A program made the translations under genes and the position numbers. This document shows, one piece after another, positions 55,849 to 64,000 of a stretch of DNA of 64,000 nucleotides. How positions within the stretch are numbered: position 1 is the stretch's first letter; each line of letters opens with the position of its first letter. Origin of the DNA: Cladosporium sp. IMV 00045. Taxonomy: Eukaryota; Ascomycota; Dothideomycetes; Cladosporiales; Cladosporiaceae. The stretch lies in contig MSJI02000529.1 of assembly GCA_001931905.2 (NCBI GenBank), positions 29,169 to 93,168 on the forward strand, written 5' to 3'. The notes under the pieces are model-generated. The model was not told the DNA's origin, searched no databases, and was given only the letters and a program-made list of their open reading frames with translations.

Positions 55849-58215
55849 TCAAACCTCCGCGGTTCCCCCGTCGTCGTATATTCTATACGTGACCCCTTCA
55901 CCCTCACTTGCAGGCTCGCCATACATTTCAGCCTCCAGGGCCCTCCTATGCTGTCGGGCCTCGGCGAGAGGTGCCGGCATCCAATCATCGCCGACATAAA
56001 GCTCAACCCGACTGGCAAGTCGCTCGTGCATCTCGAGAGTCTTCTCTTTTCTCACTGCGCGTTCGAGTCTATCCACTTGCGAGCGAACTAGCAATTCCAC
56101 GGAACCGGTCGGCGTCTCGTACTGGATCATTTTATCCAAGTACCCATGCCAATTCAGCACCACACGCGGCACGGTCTCGAAGACAAGCGGGTAAATCCAT
56201 TTCCCATGTACGCGGGTCTGTTTGGCGCGATTCGTGAACATCCTGAAGAACTTCCGCAGCCAGAGTCTCATGTACTCGCCGTGCCGGCGATTGACGGTAG
56301 TGGCGATCTCCCAATCCCGACGTGCTTGAGTCGAAGGCATGGCACCATGCCTGCCCTGTGCCTCTTCTTCCAGACAAGCAATGAACAACACGCGCAATTT
56401 TTCTCTTTCCTGCCTTGACTCCTCACATTTAACCGACGCTTCAGACAGCTTGGTGAGAAAGGCAGGGTGATGAGAACGCCGAAACAAGTTTCTCAGCATC
56501 CGGTCGTACATCGCCATGGATGGCTTGATAGAGTACGGCGGGCTAGTCATTGTGTTCCACAACTGCAGCAGAGCCGGCATTGGCAACTGGCCGACCCGCT
56601 TTTCTTCATGTTTGGCGCCATAATGGCATGCGAGCACGAATGCCCATTCGAAGAGGACATACCATGTCCCGAAATCGATCGTGATCTCGTACTCGCGGGA
56701 GATGTAGTCGACCAGGCGCAAAGCCGTGGGCATGTCGTTGTTGATGGCGAAGCCATAGGCCAGCGAGTGCAGAAGCTTCTCTGTTGGATACTGCGGGTCA
56801 TCTCTCGGCGGTCTCCTGGGATCCATGGCTCTTCTCTCCTCCGGGTCTGGTGCCATCAATTTGTTCACATCAATGTTCCAGACAGTATGCAAGATAGATT
56901 TGATCGTCCCAGTTTCGCCCTCTTTGGCGGCGGCTGTAATCAGCGCGCAATAAGTTTCCTCGTTGCCTGTGATGCCGTGCTTCAACATGGCGTCAAGTAT
57001 CACCATGGAGCGCTCTCTGATGCCATCTTGGCCGACGTGATAGTTACTATAGCGATATTCCATGCTTTTGTTCTTGCGCTCGATCATGTGAGAAGGGATC
57101 ACTCGCACTGCACGCGAAGCCTCGTAATTGTGCCGACCAGCATGGACAAATGTTGCAAGCAAGGCGTTGTACATCGCAATATCTGGCTTGATGCCATCAT
57201 CACGCAGGAAGTTCCACAGCCTAATGGCCACATGCCGAAGACCTAGGGATCTCGCCGATTCAAGCAGCGTGAGATACTGCTCGCCAGTTAGTCGATGGCC
57301 ACTGCGTCTTCGTATCTCTGCAAAGGTCTGCAAGACAGTGCCGTATTGCATTGCTGCTGCTTCCAGGTTCACCATATGCATCTGCACCGCCATCATCTCG
57401 CTGACTTCGCTGGAAAGACTCAACAAGCTACCGATGTTTCGTTCAGGCTCCATGATTGACAGTATCTCAGAAAAAGTATCCTCGGGGATCTCCTCGATGA
57501 AGTTCATGTCCGCGCGAGCCTCTGCTGCTCGGAGGCAACGCATGGCCAAGTCTGTATCGCGTCTTCTCACAGCTTTAGGTAGCTGCCGAGCATAGTCAAG
57601 TTGACGCAGCGCCTCGTGCTCCCTCCTTTCTCGCCTTGCTTTTTCGCGCTCGTCAGGATATGATCGATATGACGTCCCCGTCGTAGTCTGCGAGTCATCC
57701 TCGTCAGAGCGTGACTGGAGTTCCCAGAACTTGTCTTCTGTCGATTGAGACCAGCCAAGTCCACTCATAGCCCGCGCTTCAGCCTCGGATCCCGGTGTCG
57801 CGTTGACACCCCAAGAGACAAATGTTTGAGTTTTGGGTTCAGTATTGCCAGACTGTGAGCTCTGATCCCAACGCTTTGATCCCCAAGCCTGATCCGAATT
57901 TCTGGAAGCTCCTCTAACAGTCCCATTGCTTACGTATTCAGAGAAGTCGGACGGCAATTCTTCTCGGCGTTCGCGGTTCTGGTTTCGAGCCTGTTTCCGA
58001 GCTTTCCGTGGTGTCCTACTGCTTTCCTCAGCAGCGAATGCATCGTCAGGCTGTTCCTCATCCTCCCAATTCCTCTTCCACCACGCTACCATCCTCATCT
58101 GACACCCATTGCTCGACAACAAACCGCCCCGCACGGACCTCTGACCCCGCCCGAGCAGTGAGAGAGACGCAGCACGCGACTCGAGCAGGCCGAGTCGGCC
58201 ACGCAACCAACTCAT
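55849..58215 (-). CDS. Pentatricopeptide repeat protein, probably mitochondrial
   Basis: An intronless 788-residue protein. The start MSWLRGRLGLLESRAASLSL is rich in Arg, Leu and Ser and lacks acidic residues, typical of a mitochondrial presequence. Residues 50-210 are hydrophilic. The rest is helical, with recognisable PPR units, for example GEQYLTLLESARSLGLRHVA, KPDIAMYNALLATFVHAGRH, and a later NEETYCALITAAAKEGETGT; others are diverged. PPR proteins bind organellar RNA and act in its processing, stability or translation; the target transcript is unknown. The C-terminal part (RRHGEYMRLWLRKFFRMFTN) is basic. It is divergent to LSM3 over about 420 bp. Confidence 0.85.
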   Translation of the reverse strand: MSWLRGRLGLLESRAASLSLLGRGQRSVRGGLLSSNGCQMRMVAWWKRNWEDEEQPDDAFAAEESSRTPRKARKQARNQNRERREELPSDFSEYVSNGTVRGASRNSDQAWGSKRWDQSSQSGNTEPKTQTFVSWGVNATPGSEAEARAMSGLGWSQSTEDKFWELQSRSDEDDSQTTTGTSYRSYPDEREKARRERREHEALRQLDYARQLPKAVRRRDTDLAMRCLRAAEARADMNFIEEIPEDTFSEILSIMEPERNIGSLLSLSSEVSEMMAVQMHMVNLEAAAMQYGTVLQTFAEIRRRSGHRLTGEQYLTLLESARSLGLRHVAIRLWNFLRDDGIKPDIAMYNALLATFVHAGRHNYEASRAVRVIPSHMIERKNKSMEYRYSNYHVGQDGIRERSMVILDAMLKHGITGNEETYCALITAAAKEGETGTIKSILHTVWNIDVNKLMAPDPEERRAMDPRRPPRDDPQYPTEKLLHSLAYGFAINNDMPTALRLVDYISREYEITIDFGTWYVLFEWAFVLACHYGAKHEEKRVGQLPMPALLQLWNTMTSPPYSIKPSMAMYDRMLRNLFRRSHHPAFLTKLSEASVKCEESRQEREKLRVLFIACLEEEAQGRHGAMPSTQARRDWEIATTVNRRHGEYMRLWLRKFFRMFTNRAKQTRVHGKWIYPLVFETVPRVVLNWHGYLDKMIQYETPTGSVELLVRSQVDRLERAVRKEKTLEMHERLASRVELYVGDDWMPAPLAEARQHRRALEAEMYGEPASEGEGVTYRIYDDGGTAEV

Positions 58216-58639
58216 GTTTCTCTTCTCTCTATCATGGTCTTCTGCTCGTTCCCCTACTCGTTCTCTTCGTGGTTCCCACGCTTTCCACCTCTTTGATCGT
58301 CGACTTGATATCTTGATAGCGGGTCAGGGTCGCGACAGGGCCAGCGCTAGAGTCCTAGCGCTCTGGGGAAGGGTGAGGATAGTGGAGAAGAGGAGTCAGT
58401 GTGAGCGGATGTCGTGTGGAGTAGCCGTTGAAGCTAATATGCCGAGGCTGAGGGACTCGATGTGGCTGTGTGGCTGATGCTGCTGGCAAGGAAGGTTTGG
58501 CGCGACCAACGGAAATCATTCCGCAGAGATTGAATTGGGCAAGGCAACGTCCGACGTCAATCACATCGATACTCTTGAGAGCTAGAAAACAACCGCAAAC
58601 GACGCGCGCGCTCTCATTACAACACTGCTACGCGCGCTG
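58216..58639. promoter_or_regulatory. Divergent intergenic region, PPR/LSM3
   Basis: About 420 bp carrying both start regions. No conspicuous motif or RNA gene. Confidence 0.35.
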
Positions 58640-59080
58640 ATGGCTTCGCCCGAAGACCCCGGCGCCGGCGCCAACCCCGTCAACGAGCCGCTCGACCTGG
58701 TGCGCCTGTCGCTGAACGAGGTGGTATTTGTGAAACTGAGAGGAGACCGCGAATTGAAGGGCAGACTGCACGTGCGTATACCTCCAACAATTATCCGGTG
58801 CAATCGAGAGTTTTGGGCATGGAGCTGACCTTGGACTGGTCAGGCATACGACAGCCATTGCAACCTGGTGCTCGGCGAGGTGGAAGAGACGATCTACGTG
58901 GTTGAGGAAGAGGAGGAGGGCGGCAACGGCGAGGTGCGGACGATGAAGAAGCAGAGTGAGATGCTTTTTGTGCGAGGTATGCGATCGCGAAGACCGTGTG
59001 GTCGTGTCTTGTCACAAAGATGGAATACTGATGTTTTTGATACAGGTGACTCGGTCGTTCTAATCTCGCCTCAACAATAA
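58640..59080 (+). CDS. LSM3: U6 snRNA-associated Sm-like protein LSM3
   Basis: Three exons (58640-58771, 58844-58976, 59046-59080; introns 72 and 69 nt) give 99 residues. The Sm1 motif is [20 protein letters not shown] with [17 protein letters not shown] spliced through the first intron; Sm2 is [14 protein letters not shown], rebuilt across the second. The length and the acidic insert [12 protein letters not shown] between the motifs identify LSM3 rather than another Lsm. It forms the heptameric Lsm2-8 ring on U6 snRNA and the cytoplasmic Lsm1-7 ring in mRNA decay. It is convergent to the CYK3-like gene. Confidence 0.94.
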
Positions 59081-59570
59081 TCCCACCAGACTGTAAAAAC
59101 GGCGACATGACGGAAAGGGGAAGAAGCTGAAATACCAGTGCCACGGTCACGAAATGGGAGGGAATGGCAAGCCTGGCGCGTAGGGAGACCCGCATGCGCA
59201 ATGAGGGACGATGATGGATTGGGCTCAAAGCAAGAGCCAACAAACACAATTTTCTTTTGAATACTTCATAAGTATTACTGCCAAATGAAAGAGCCGCACG
59301 AGAAATCGTGTCGAGCATCTTCTGCTATCTTGGAGCCTTGAGAGTTGGCTAGTCTTTTCTCTACATTCGGGCCAAAAAGATGAAGCGAGAACAAATGATT
59401 ACAATGAAAAACATCGTGCGGATGGGTCAATCCCATTTAGTTGCGCGAATCTACACTCCTCGTCCTCACCAAATATATCCCAGGACTCATTGACTTCAAC
59501 CAACCATTACCACCGCCCGACCCTGTCACCGTGTCCTAAGTTCGTGGACATAGATAAATCAGTTTCCATA
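59081..59570. other. Tail-to-tail spacer, LSM3/CYK3-like
   Basis: About 490 bp, mostly 3' UTR sequence of two convergent genes. No gene is seen. Confidence 0.4.
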
Positions 59571-61676
59571 TCACGCAACCTCCCAAGCCGCAACACCACC
59601 AGACGCCCACCCAACCCTCCCAAACTTCTGCCTAAACTCATCTGCCGTCAAACCCCTTCCATCATTCCCAGCAAACTGCGTCATAACATTAATCTGCACC
59701 TTATCGCCCGGTCCTCCCAAATCCGCAGTGGGAACATCACACCACCAAACGCCATCGCCCTGCTCGAAAGGAACCATGTTGCGACCCTTCTCCTTGATCG
59801 CATCAATGTGCAGCACGTAGAGGTAGTAAGGCCCACGGCCATGGCGCAGTGGATCCCAGTGCGGGCAGATTTTCTGGAACATGAAGCGGGTCGTCGGGCC
59901 CTGATTGGCGAGGACGAGGGGGTTGGAGAGGGGCGCGAAGGAGGCTTCCGACATGCCTTCCTCGGCTACGTAGTTGGAGAAGATTTTGGCCGCGGTCGCG
60001 CGTTCGGGCACTTGGATGTATTCCTCCCACGTGATGGTGCGGCCGTCGTTGCGGTACTGCTTGCTGCTGTCGGAGGGCAGGTGCGTGCGGCCGAAGTCGT
60101 CGTTGGATTGCGTGAAGTGACGCGGCGTGAAGTGTTTGTTGAACGGTTGGCCGGCTCCTCCGATTGAGCCGGCGCCCCAGCAGGAGTCGAGGAGTTTCCA
60201 TTCGCCTCCATCGATGCGACACACGTTCCAGGCATGGTTGCCTTGGAATGGTGGGAGTGGCTGGCCAGGCTGGAGTTGATGGTGACCAAAGCCTTTGCCG
60301 TGACCGGAGACAACGAAAGCTTCGAGGCCAACCTTGACGGCTAGAGCTGCGAAAAGACCAGCGTAACCTTCACAGACTGCTAGTCCTGATGTCAGAGTTC
60401 CCTGTGGTGTGGAAGGCTTGACACAGTTGCCGAAGAAAGCATCGACATCATAAGCCACGTTGTGGTGTAGCCAGGTGAAAATAGCGCGTGCCTTATCTGT
60501 GAGACTAGGGAAAGGAGATGTGAGTTGATGAGCAAGCCAGCCAATGTCGTTTGATGGTAAAGACTGGCGTGGGAACCTGGCGGCGTGATTGTCAGGGCCT
60601 GAGAAATCGCGGCAGTGAAGGCAAGACGGCGAGCCAACATTGTACTGTTGCATCGTATCGCCACCAAGTCTTGGCTTGGAAGCCTGTAGAGCTGCAAGAT
60701 CAGGTCGTGAGGCCGTAGGAATAGGAGGAGGCGGACCCTCAATCGCAGGCACCGAATTAGGTCTGTCAGGGGTTGGTTCTGGTGGCTTTTCTGGGTTGCC
60801 AAAGCCCATGGTCAGGGCAGATTTTCTAGGTGGCGGAGGTTGCAGTCTCCTTGCTGGCGGCTCTGCTTGCGGTTCCACAGGCACTTCAGTCGGTTGCTCC
60901 TGTTTGACACCGTTCCTGGCAGGCAGCGCCGGTGTGGGCCTTTGAGGTCTGGTAGGCACGCTCGGTGCACTGCTCTTTCGCAAAGCACTAGAGAGGGGAT
61001 TCGACTTTGCTGGCCGCGCTGAATTATACTTCTGCTCGTGGGCCTGCTTTTCCTCAGCGGTTCTCTTGGCCGGCAAAGGAGGCAAAGCAGCCGGGTTGAA
61101 TTCAGGCGCTCTGATAGCGTATCTCTCCGATTTGGACGTAGTTGATGTACCGTTAGATCTGGCAGACACAGAAGAGCGAGCCGTGGCGATAGAGCTCATA
61201 GACTCGTTCGAAGCCTTTCTGCTCAGGGCGGTTTCAGATGGCTTCCTTGGTGGCAGCGCAGGCGACGTGGCGGACGGAGTTCGAGGCGGCAGCCTGGGGC
61301 CCAAAGAGCTTTGCGAACTGGTGGTTGAATTTCTTGGTGGGAGACTTGGTCTTGAAATACCATCCATCCCGTTTGCTGATGGGTTGTTGTATGTCACTAC
61401 GGGGAGTGACTCCGCCGGCTGGTTACCGATGCCTCCGTTGGGTAGATCGGTGAGTGGTGGGTTGTTTGTTGATTCGGCGCGACCATAGCCATTTGGTCTC
61501 GCGGGGACACTCGGTTTTGGTGGCGGTGGAGGTGGTGGCCTCGCCTTTCCTGTGGCAGGGTTTGGTTTTGGTGTCCGGTCATTGTTTGGTAGAGGTGCTC
61601 CAGAGCCGACCTGGGACAGTTTCAGAGCAGCTATGCGCTGCTGAATAGATTGAGGTTGCAGCTCCTCGTCTGCCAT
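59571..61676 (-). CDS. CYK3-like cytokinesis protein with transglutaminase-like domain
   Basis: An intronless 701-residue protein. Residues 1-340 are Pro/Ser-rich with PPPPPPPKP and many PxxP motifs, probably disordered and SH3-binding. From about residue 360 comes a transglutaminase-like fold: ARAIFTWLHHNVAYDVDAFF, then the Cys of LAVCEGYAGLFAALA, the His of GNHAWNVCRIDGGEWKLLDS with the Asp of LLDSCW, so the Cys-His-Asp triad is present. The C-terminal part (YLYVLHIDAI, VPFEQGDGVWWCDVPTADLG, INVMTQFAGNDGRGLTADEF) is a further conserved domain. In yeast Cyk3 acts at the bud neck in septum formation, but that protein has an SH3 domain that is absent here, so the assignment is to the family, not to strict orthology. 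Confidence 0.82.
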   Translation of the reverse strand: MADEELQPQSIQQRIAALKLSQVGSGAPLPNNDRTPKPNPATGKARPPPPPPPKPSVPARPNGYGRAESTNNPPLTDLPNGGIGNQPAESLPVVTYNNPSANGMDGISRPSLPPRNSTTSSQSSLGPRLPPRTPSATSPALPPRKPSETALSRKASNESMSSIATARSSVSARSNGTSTTSKSERYAIRAPEFNPAALPPLPAKRTAEEKQAHEQKYNSARPAKSNPLSSALRKSSAPSVPTRPQRPTPALPARNGVKQEQPTEVPVEPQAEPPARRLQPPPPRKSALTMGFGNPEKPPEPTPDRPNSVPAIEGPPPPIPTASRPDLAALQASKPRLGGDTMQQYNVGSPSCLHCRDFSGPDNHAARFPRQSLPSNDIGWLAHQLTSPFPSLTDKARAIFTWLHHNVAYDVDAFFGNCVKPSTPQGTLTSGLAVCEGYAGLFAALAVKVGLEAFVVSGHGKGFGHHQLQPGQPLPPFQGNHAWNVCRIDGGEWKLLDSCWGAGSIGGAGQPFNKHFTPRHFTQSNDDFGRTHLPSDSSKQYRNDGRTITWEEYIQVPERATAAKIFSNYVAEEGMSEASFAPLSNPLVLANQGPTTRFMFQKICPHWDPLRHGRGPYYLYVLHIDAIKEKGRNMVPFEQGDGVWWCDVPTADLGGPGDKVQINVMTQFAGNDGRGLTADEFRQKFGRVGWASGGVAAWEVA

Positions 61677-63571
61677 TGCGATGCTCGACTGGTAATGCTA
61701 CGTTGGTTGAAAGACTGTATGCAATGAATGTGGTCGATTGTGGCGCAGCCCTACGAAACCCCGTTCAGCTGTACCAACGCTGGCAACTGGCTGCTCAGAA
61801 GCGATGATCAGGTCCGATACAATCAGAGCCACAACTGGCAGGGATGTTCGGGAAAACAAGCAGATGAAGATGGAAGAGCCAGTGATGGCAAATTGTGTCG
61901 AGGGGACAGCAAGCATGTGAAACGACGAGCAAAGGAGCAAGCGCTTGGGCTGCGAGGTCATACCAAGCCACGAAGGAGCGTGTGAAACGAAGTCCCACTT
62001 TCATCCGATCATCAAGTACCCACATTCACCACGCTAAAGTCACGCCTTATGGAAGGGCTGAACGACATGATCTACCAAGTTATTGATCCAGCAGTGGTAT
62101 GAGAAACATGGTCAGAGAAGGTTTCGATATCTCCGAAGGCTCGAATAGACTTCCTGTCTTCTCAACTCCCTGCGAATTCACTTCGCTTACCCCAACCCTA
62201 ACCCTAAGCGTCATCTATTCTTAGCTACACTCTAGGTTACGAGCAACAACAACCTTTCTTGCACAGCCTCACCACTTGCGTACGACTGGTATCGATTGAA
62301 GACATCAAGCTAGGAGTGTACGAGGACAATGTGGTATTCAGAATGCTTTGCAAGCGTTTCATGTATTCTAATGCGACGCATCCAAGCCTTCGTACAATGC
62401 CGGTACAATAAATGGATGTAACACCCACTTCGAGAAGGATCGACACCAACAAAGGCAGAGGAAACACCCAATAAACCATGGGAATCATGAAAAAGGCATT
62501 CGAATGATATCGAGCGAGACGACAGAGCATATGTTTCGCTTTGTACACCAGAGACACGAAATGAAGCCTATTGGGTAAGGCATACCCAGAATCCAGCACG
62601 CTCTCCTTACAAACAACCACATGTACCTTTCACATCACACCCAAACCGACTCCCCGACAAAATAGCACGAGAGACCCTGTCACTTGGAGAAGATTCAATT
62701 CCCTACTACAAGTCCTATCGCAAACTCTCAGTAATAAAAAGCCCAAGCTACCCTACCGAACAGCATAGTACACCACTCCAAGCCTCTACCTCTACCCTCC
62801 CACATCCCCAAAAAGAAGACACCACGAGAACAACAACAAAAGTTCTAAACGCTCGCTTCAATCTCGCTTTCGCTTCGCTTTCATATGCCAGTTTTCAATT
62901 TATCCCCTTTCGAAAAAAAAAGCAACCGAAAACCCAAACACCCATTTCACTCCCTCCCATCCTGTCCCGATGCCGACCCCAAGTCCCGTGTACTGCGATT
63001 ATTCCCGTTAAGCACAATCTGGACCATTTGTCGCGAATTGGCGCTTGTTTTTGCTTTTTTTTTGTTGCGATTGTTGATTGTTGCTTCTGTGCATCCACCG
63101 TGCATCGAAAACCAAAACCCTCCCATAGCCAGCCTCCACCGCGTGCCATCCGAACAGATTGCTTTTTTCTACCTTCCTCGAATCCTGCCTCTAGTGCCTT
63201 CGCGGTCAGCTGGAGAAAGTAGTTGATGTGGTGGTGGGTGATGATTCCAACTTTTCGGGTCTGTTTTGTTACTTTTCTTCGTCTTTTTGAGTCCAGCTTC
63301 TTTGGTGTTTTGTGTCTTGTTTTCTCTCGGATGTCCCAAGATTGAATAGAATGAAATGAAAAATCGGGTTGAGGGAGTGGAGACCGATCCGACAGGTCGA
63401 TCGGGGTAAGGAAAAACGAAATGTGACAGTAAAGAAAACTCGTTGCAGTCGTGGCGGGGACGAACCCGGCGTGGTAAAAAAAGGGGGAGAAAGAAAGGCG
63501 CGCTCTGCAAAAGAAAAACAAAAATCGCAATTCAGACTGCCAAAAGAGAGTCATGCTAAGACACACATCCT
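61677..63571. other. Long spacer upstream of CYK3-like gene
   Basis: About 1.9 kb between the CYK3-like start and the stop of the zinc-cluster gene. Open frames here lack domains. It contains a short telomere-like tract at 62184-62210, and 62600-63500 is AT-rich with poly-A/T runs. A 3' UTR of the right-hand gene may occupy its last part. Confidence 0.45.
62184..62210. repeat. Telomere-like CCCTAA tract inside a 6-bp inverted repeat
   Basis: CGCTTA (62184-62189) and TAAGCG (62205-62210) are perfect complements and enclose CCCCAACCCTAACCC, about two CCCTAA units. Short internal telomeric motifs are also known as binding sites in fungal promoters. Confidence 0.55.
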
Positions 63572-63979
63572 TCATCGCTTCCTCTTCTTCGACTTGTCCA
63601 CCGGGGCGGGAGCGAGAAAGTAGCCGCCATTCGGCATGCCCTGGCCGCCGCCCGCGGAGATGGACATAGGAGGCACGGAGCCGTCGCGCTCGACGAAGCC
63701 CTCCTCGCCTCGCTTGACGGGAACGCCCATGTGGCGTCCGTACCTGCCCTTGCGGCCGTTGCCCTCGTCTTCGCTGATGCAGCCTTCGATGCCGATGCCG
63801 GCGTCCTTGCAGCGGCCGCAGGGGCGTTGGCGATCGCAGCCTTTCTTGCTCTTGCGGCAGCGCTGGCAGCGCGGCTTGGAAGACAGGTCTTCCTCGTCGG
63901 TACCAAGGGCATGCTGGAAGTTGATGGTGGACGCGCCGGAGGTCTTGCGCGATTGCGAGGGGAGGGAGGCCGGTGACAT
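63572..63979 (-). CDS. Zn2Cys6 protein, 3' part (continues past window edge)
   Basis: At least 135 residues. The first visible ATG is at 63979, but the frame stays open to the window edge, so the true start probably lies outside. The zinc cluster is C-x2-C-x6-C-x5-C-x2-C-x8-C: RCQRCRKSKKGCDRQRPCGR then CKDAGIGIEGC. It is followed by an acidic and basic stretch (SEDEGNGRKGRYGRHMGVPV) and ends in the basic KSKKRKR, which could be a nuclear localisation signal. If the protein extends well beyond the edge, the cluster is C-terminal, as in UME6-type meiotic regulators, rather than N-terminal as in most fungal zinc-cluster factors. That identity is a guess. Confidence 0.8.
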   Translation of the reverse strand: MSPASLPSQSRKTSGASTINFQHALGTDEEDLSSKPRCQRCRKSKKGCDRQRPCGRCKDAGIGIEGCISEDEGNGRKGRYGRHMGVPVKRGEEGFVERDGSVPPMSISAGGGQGMPNGGYFLAPAPVDKSKKRKR

Positions 63980-64000
63980 GGGGACCTTGGAGTGAGAGTG

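Noticed and set aside
63440..63490. Possible minus-strand tRNA T-arm (GGTTCGTCCCC)
   Set aside because: The invariant A58 position is T and no D or anticodon arm lies at the right distance.

Overview
The window is nuclear DNA of a filamentous ascomycete (Pezizomycotina), most probably a Dothideomycete. The clearest marker is the Woronin-body protein HEX1 (15.1-16.8 kb), which ends in the peroxisomal signal SRL and occurs only in filamentous ascomycetes. Many short introns (about 50-80 nt, with GT..AG ends and CTRAY-like branch points), Zn2Cys6 regulators, a fungal-type dynein light intermediate chain and a tubular gene order on both strands fit this. No transposon, rRNA, CRISPR array or convincing tRNA was found. 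All exon structures were derived by eye from splice signals and reading-frame continuity.

Layout. 0-13 kb: TGL1-like steryl esterase (-), PET191/COA5 (+), short-chain dehydrogenase (-), DHA2-type MFS transporter (+), type-B carboxylesterase (-), a triple H-type lectin protein (+) and a BTB protein (+). 12.6-14.8 kb is gene-poor. 15-22.7 kb: hex1 (+), a 2-oxoglutarate dioxygenase with a repeat-bearing N-terminus (-), dynein light intermediate chain (-), mitochondrial ribosomal protein bS16m (+). 23.3-28.3 kb: an ADP-ribose-pyrophosphatase-like Nudix gene with what look like tandem mutually exclusive exons (-), a GNAT acetyltransferase (+), a Zn2Cys6 transcription factor (-). 29.3-36.6 kb: a lactose/hexose permease and a GH2 beta-galactosidase, divergently transcribed, resembling a LAC12-LAC4 pair. 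36.9-42.3 kb: a low-complexity LOR-domain gene with an in-frame TAG, a SigF-like NTF2 protein, ARPC4. 42.9-51.6 kb: one gene for a secreted Ser/Thr-rich protein of about 2,830 residues with about ten PAN/apple-like modules and an internal feruloyl-esterase-like domain. 52.7-61.7 kb: PIF1 helicase (-), mitochondrial PPR protein (-), LSM3 (+), CYK3-like transglutaminase-fold protein (-). The right edge holds the C-terminal part of a Zn2Cys6 protein (-).

How the genes relate. Most are independent housekeeping genes (respiratory assembly, mitochondrial translation, splicing, actin nucleation, dynein transport, cytokinesis). Two places look functionally grouped: the permease/beta-galactosidase pair (uptake and cleavage of a beta-galactoside) and, more weakly, the dehydrogenase/MFS/esterase group at 4.3-9.7 kb. 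The strongest candidates for something undescribed are the duplicated 60-nt Nudix exons, the long AUG-less N-terminal extension of HEX1, and the giant PAN/esterase mosaic protein.
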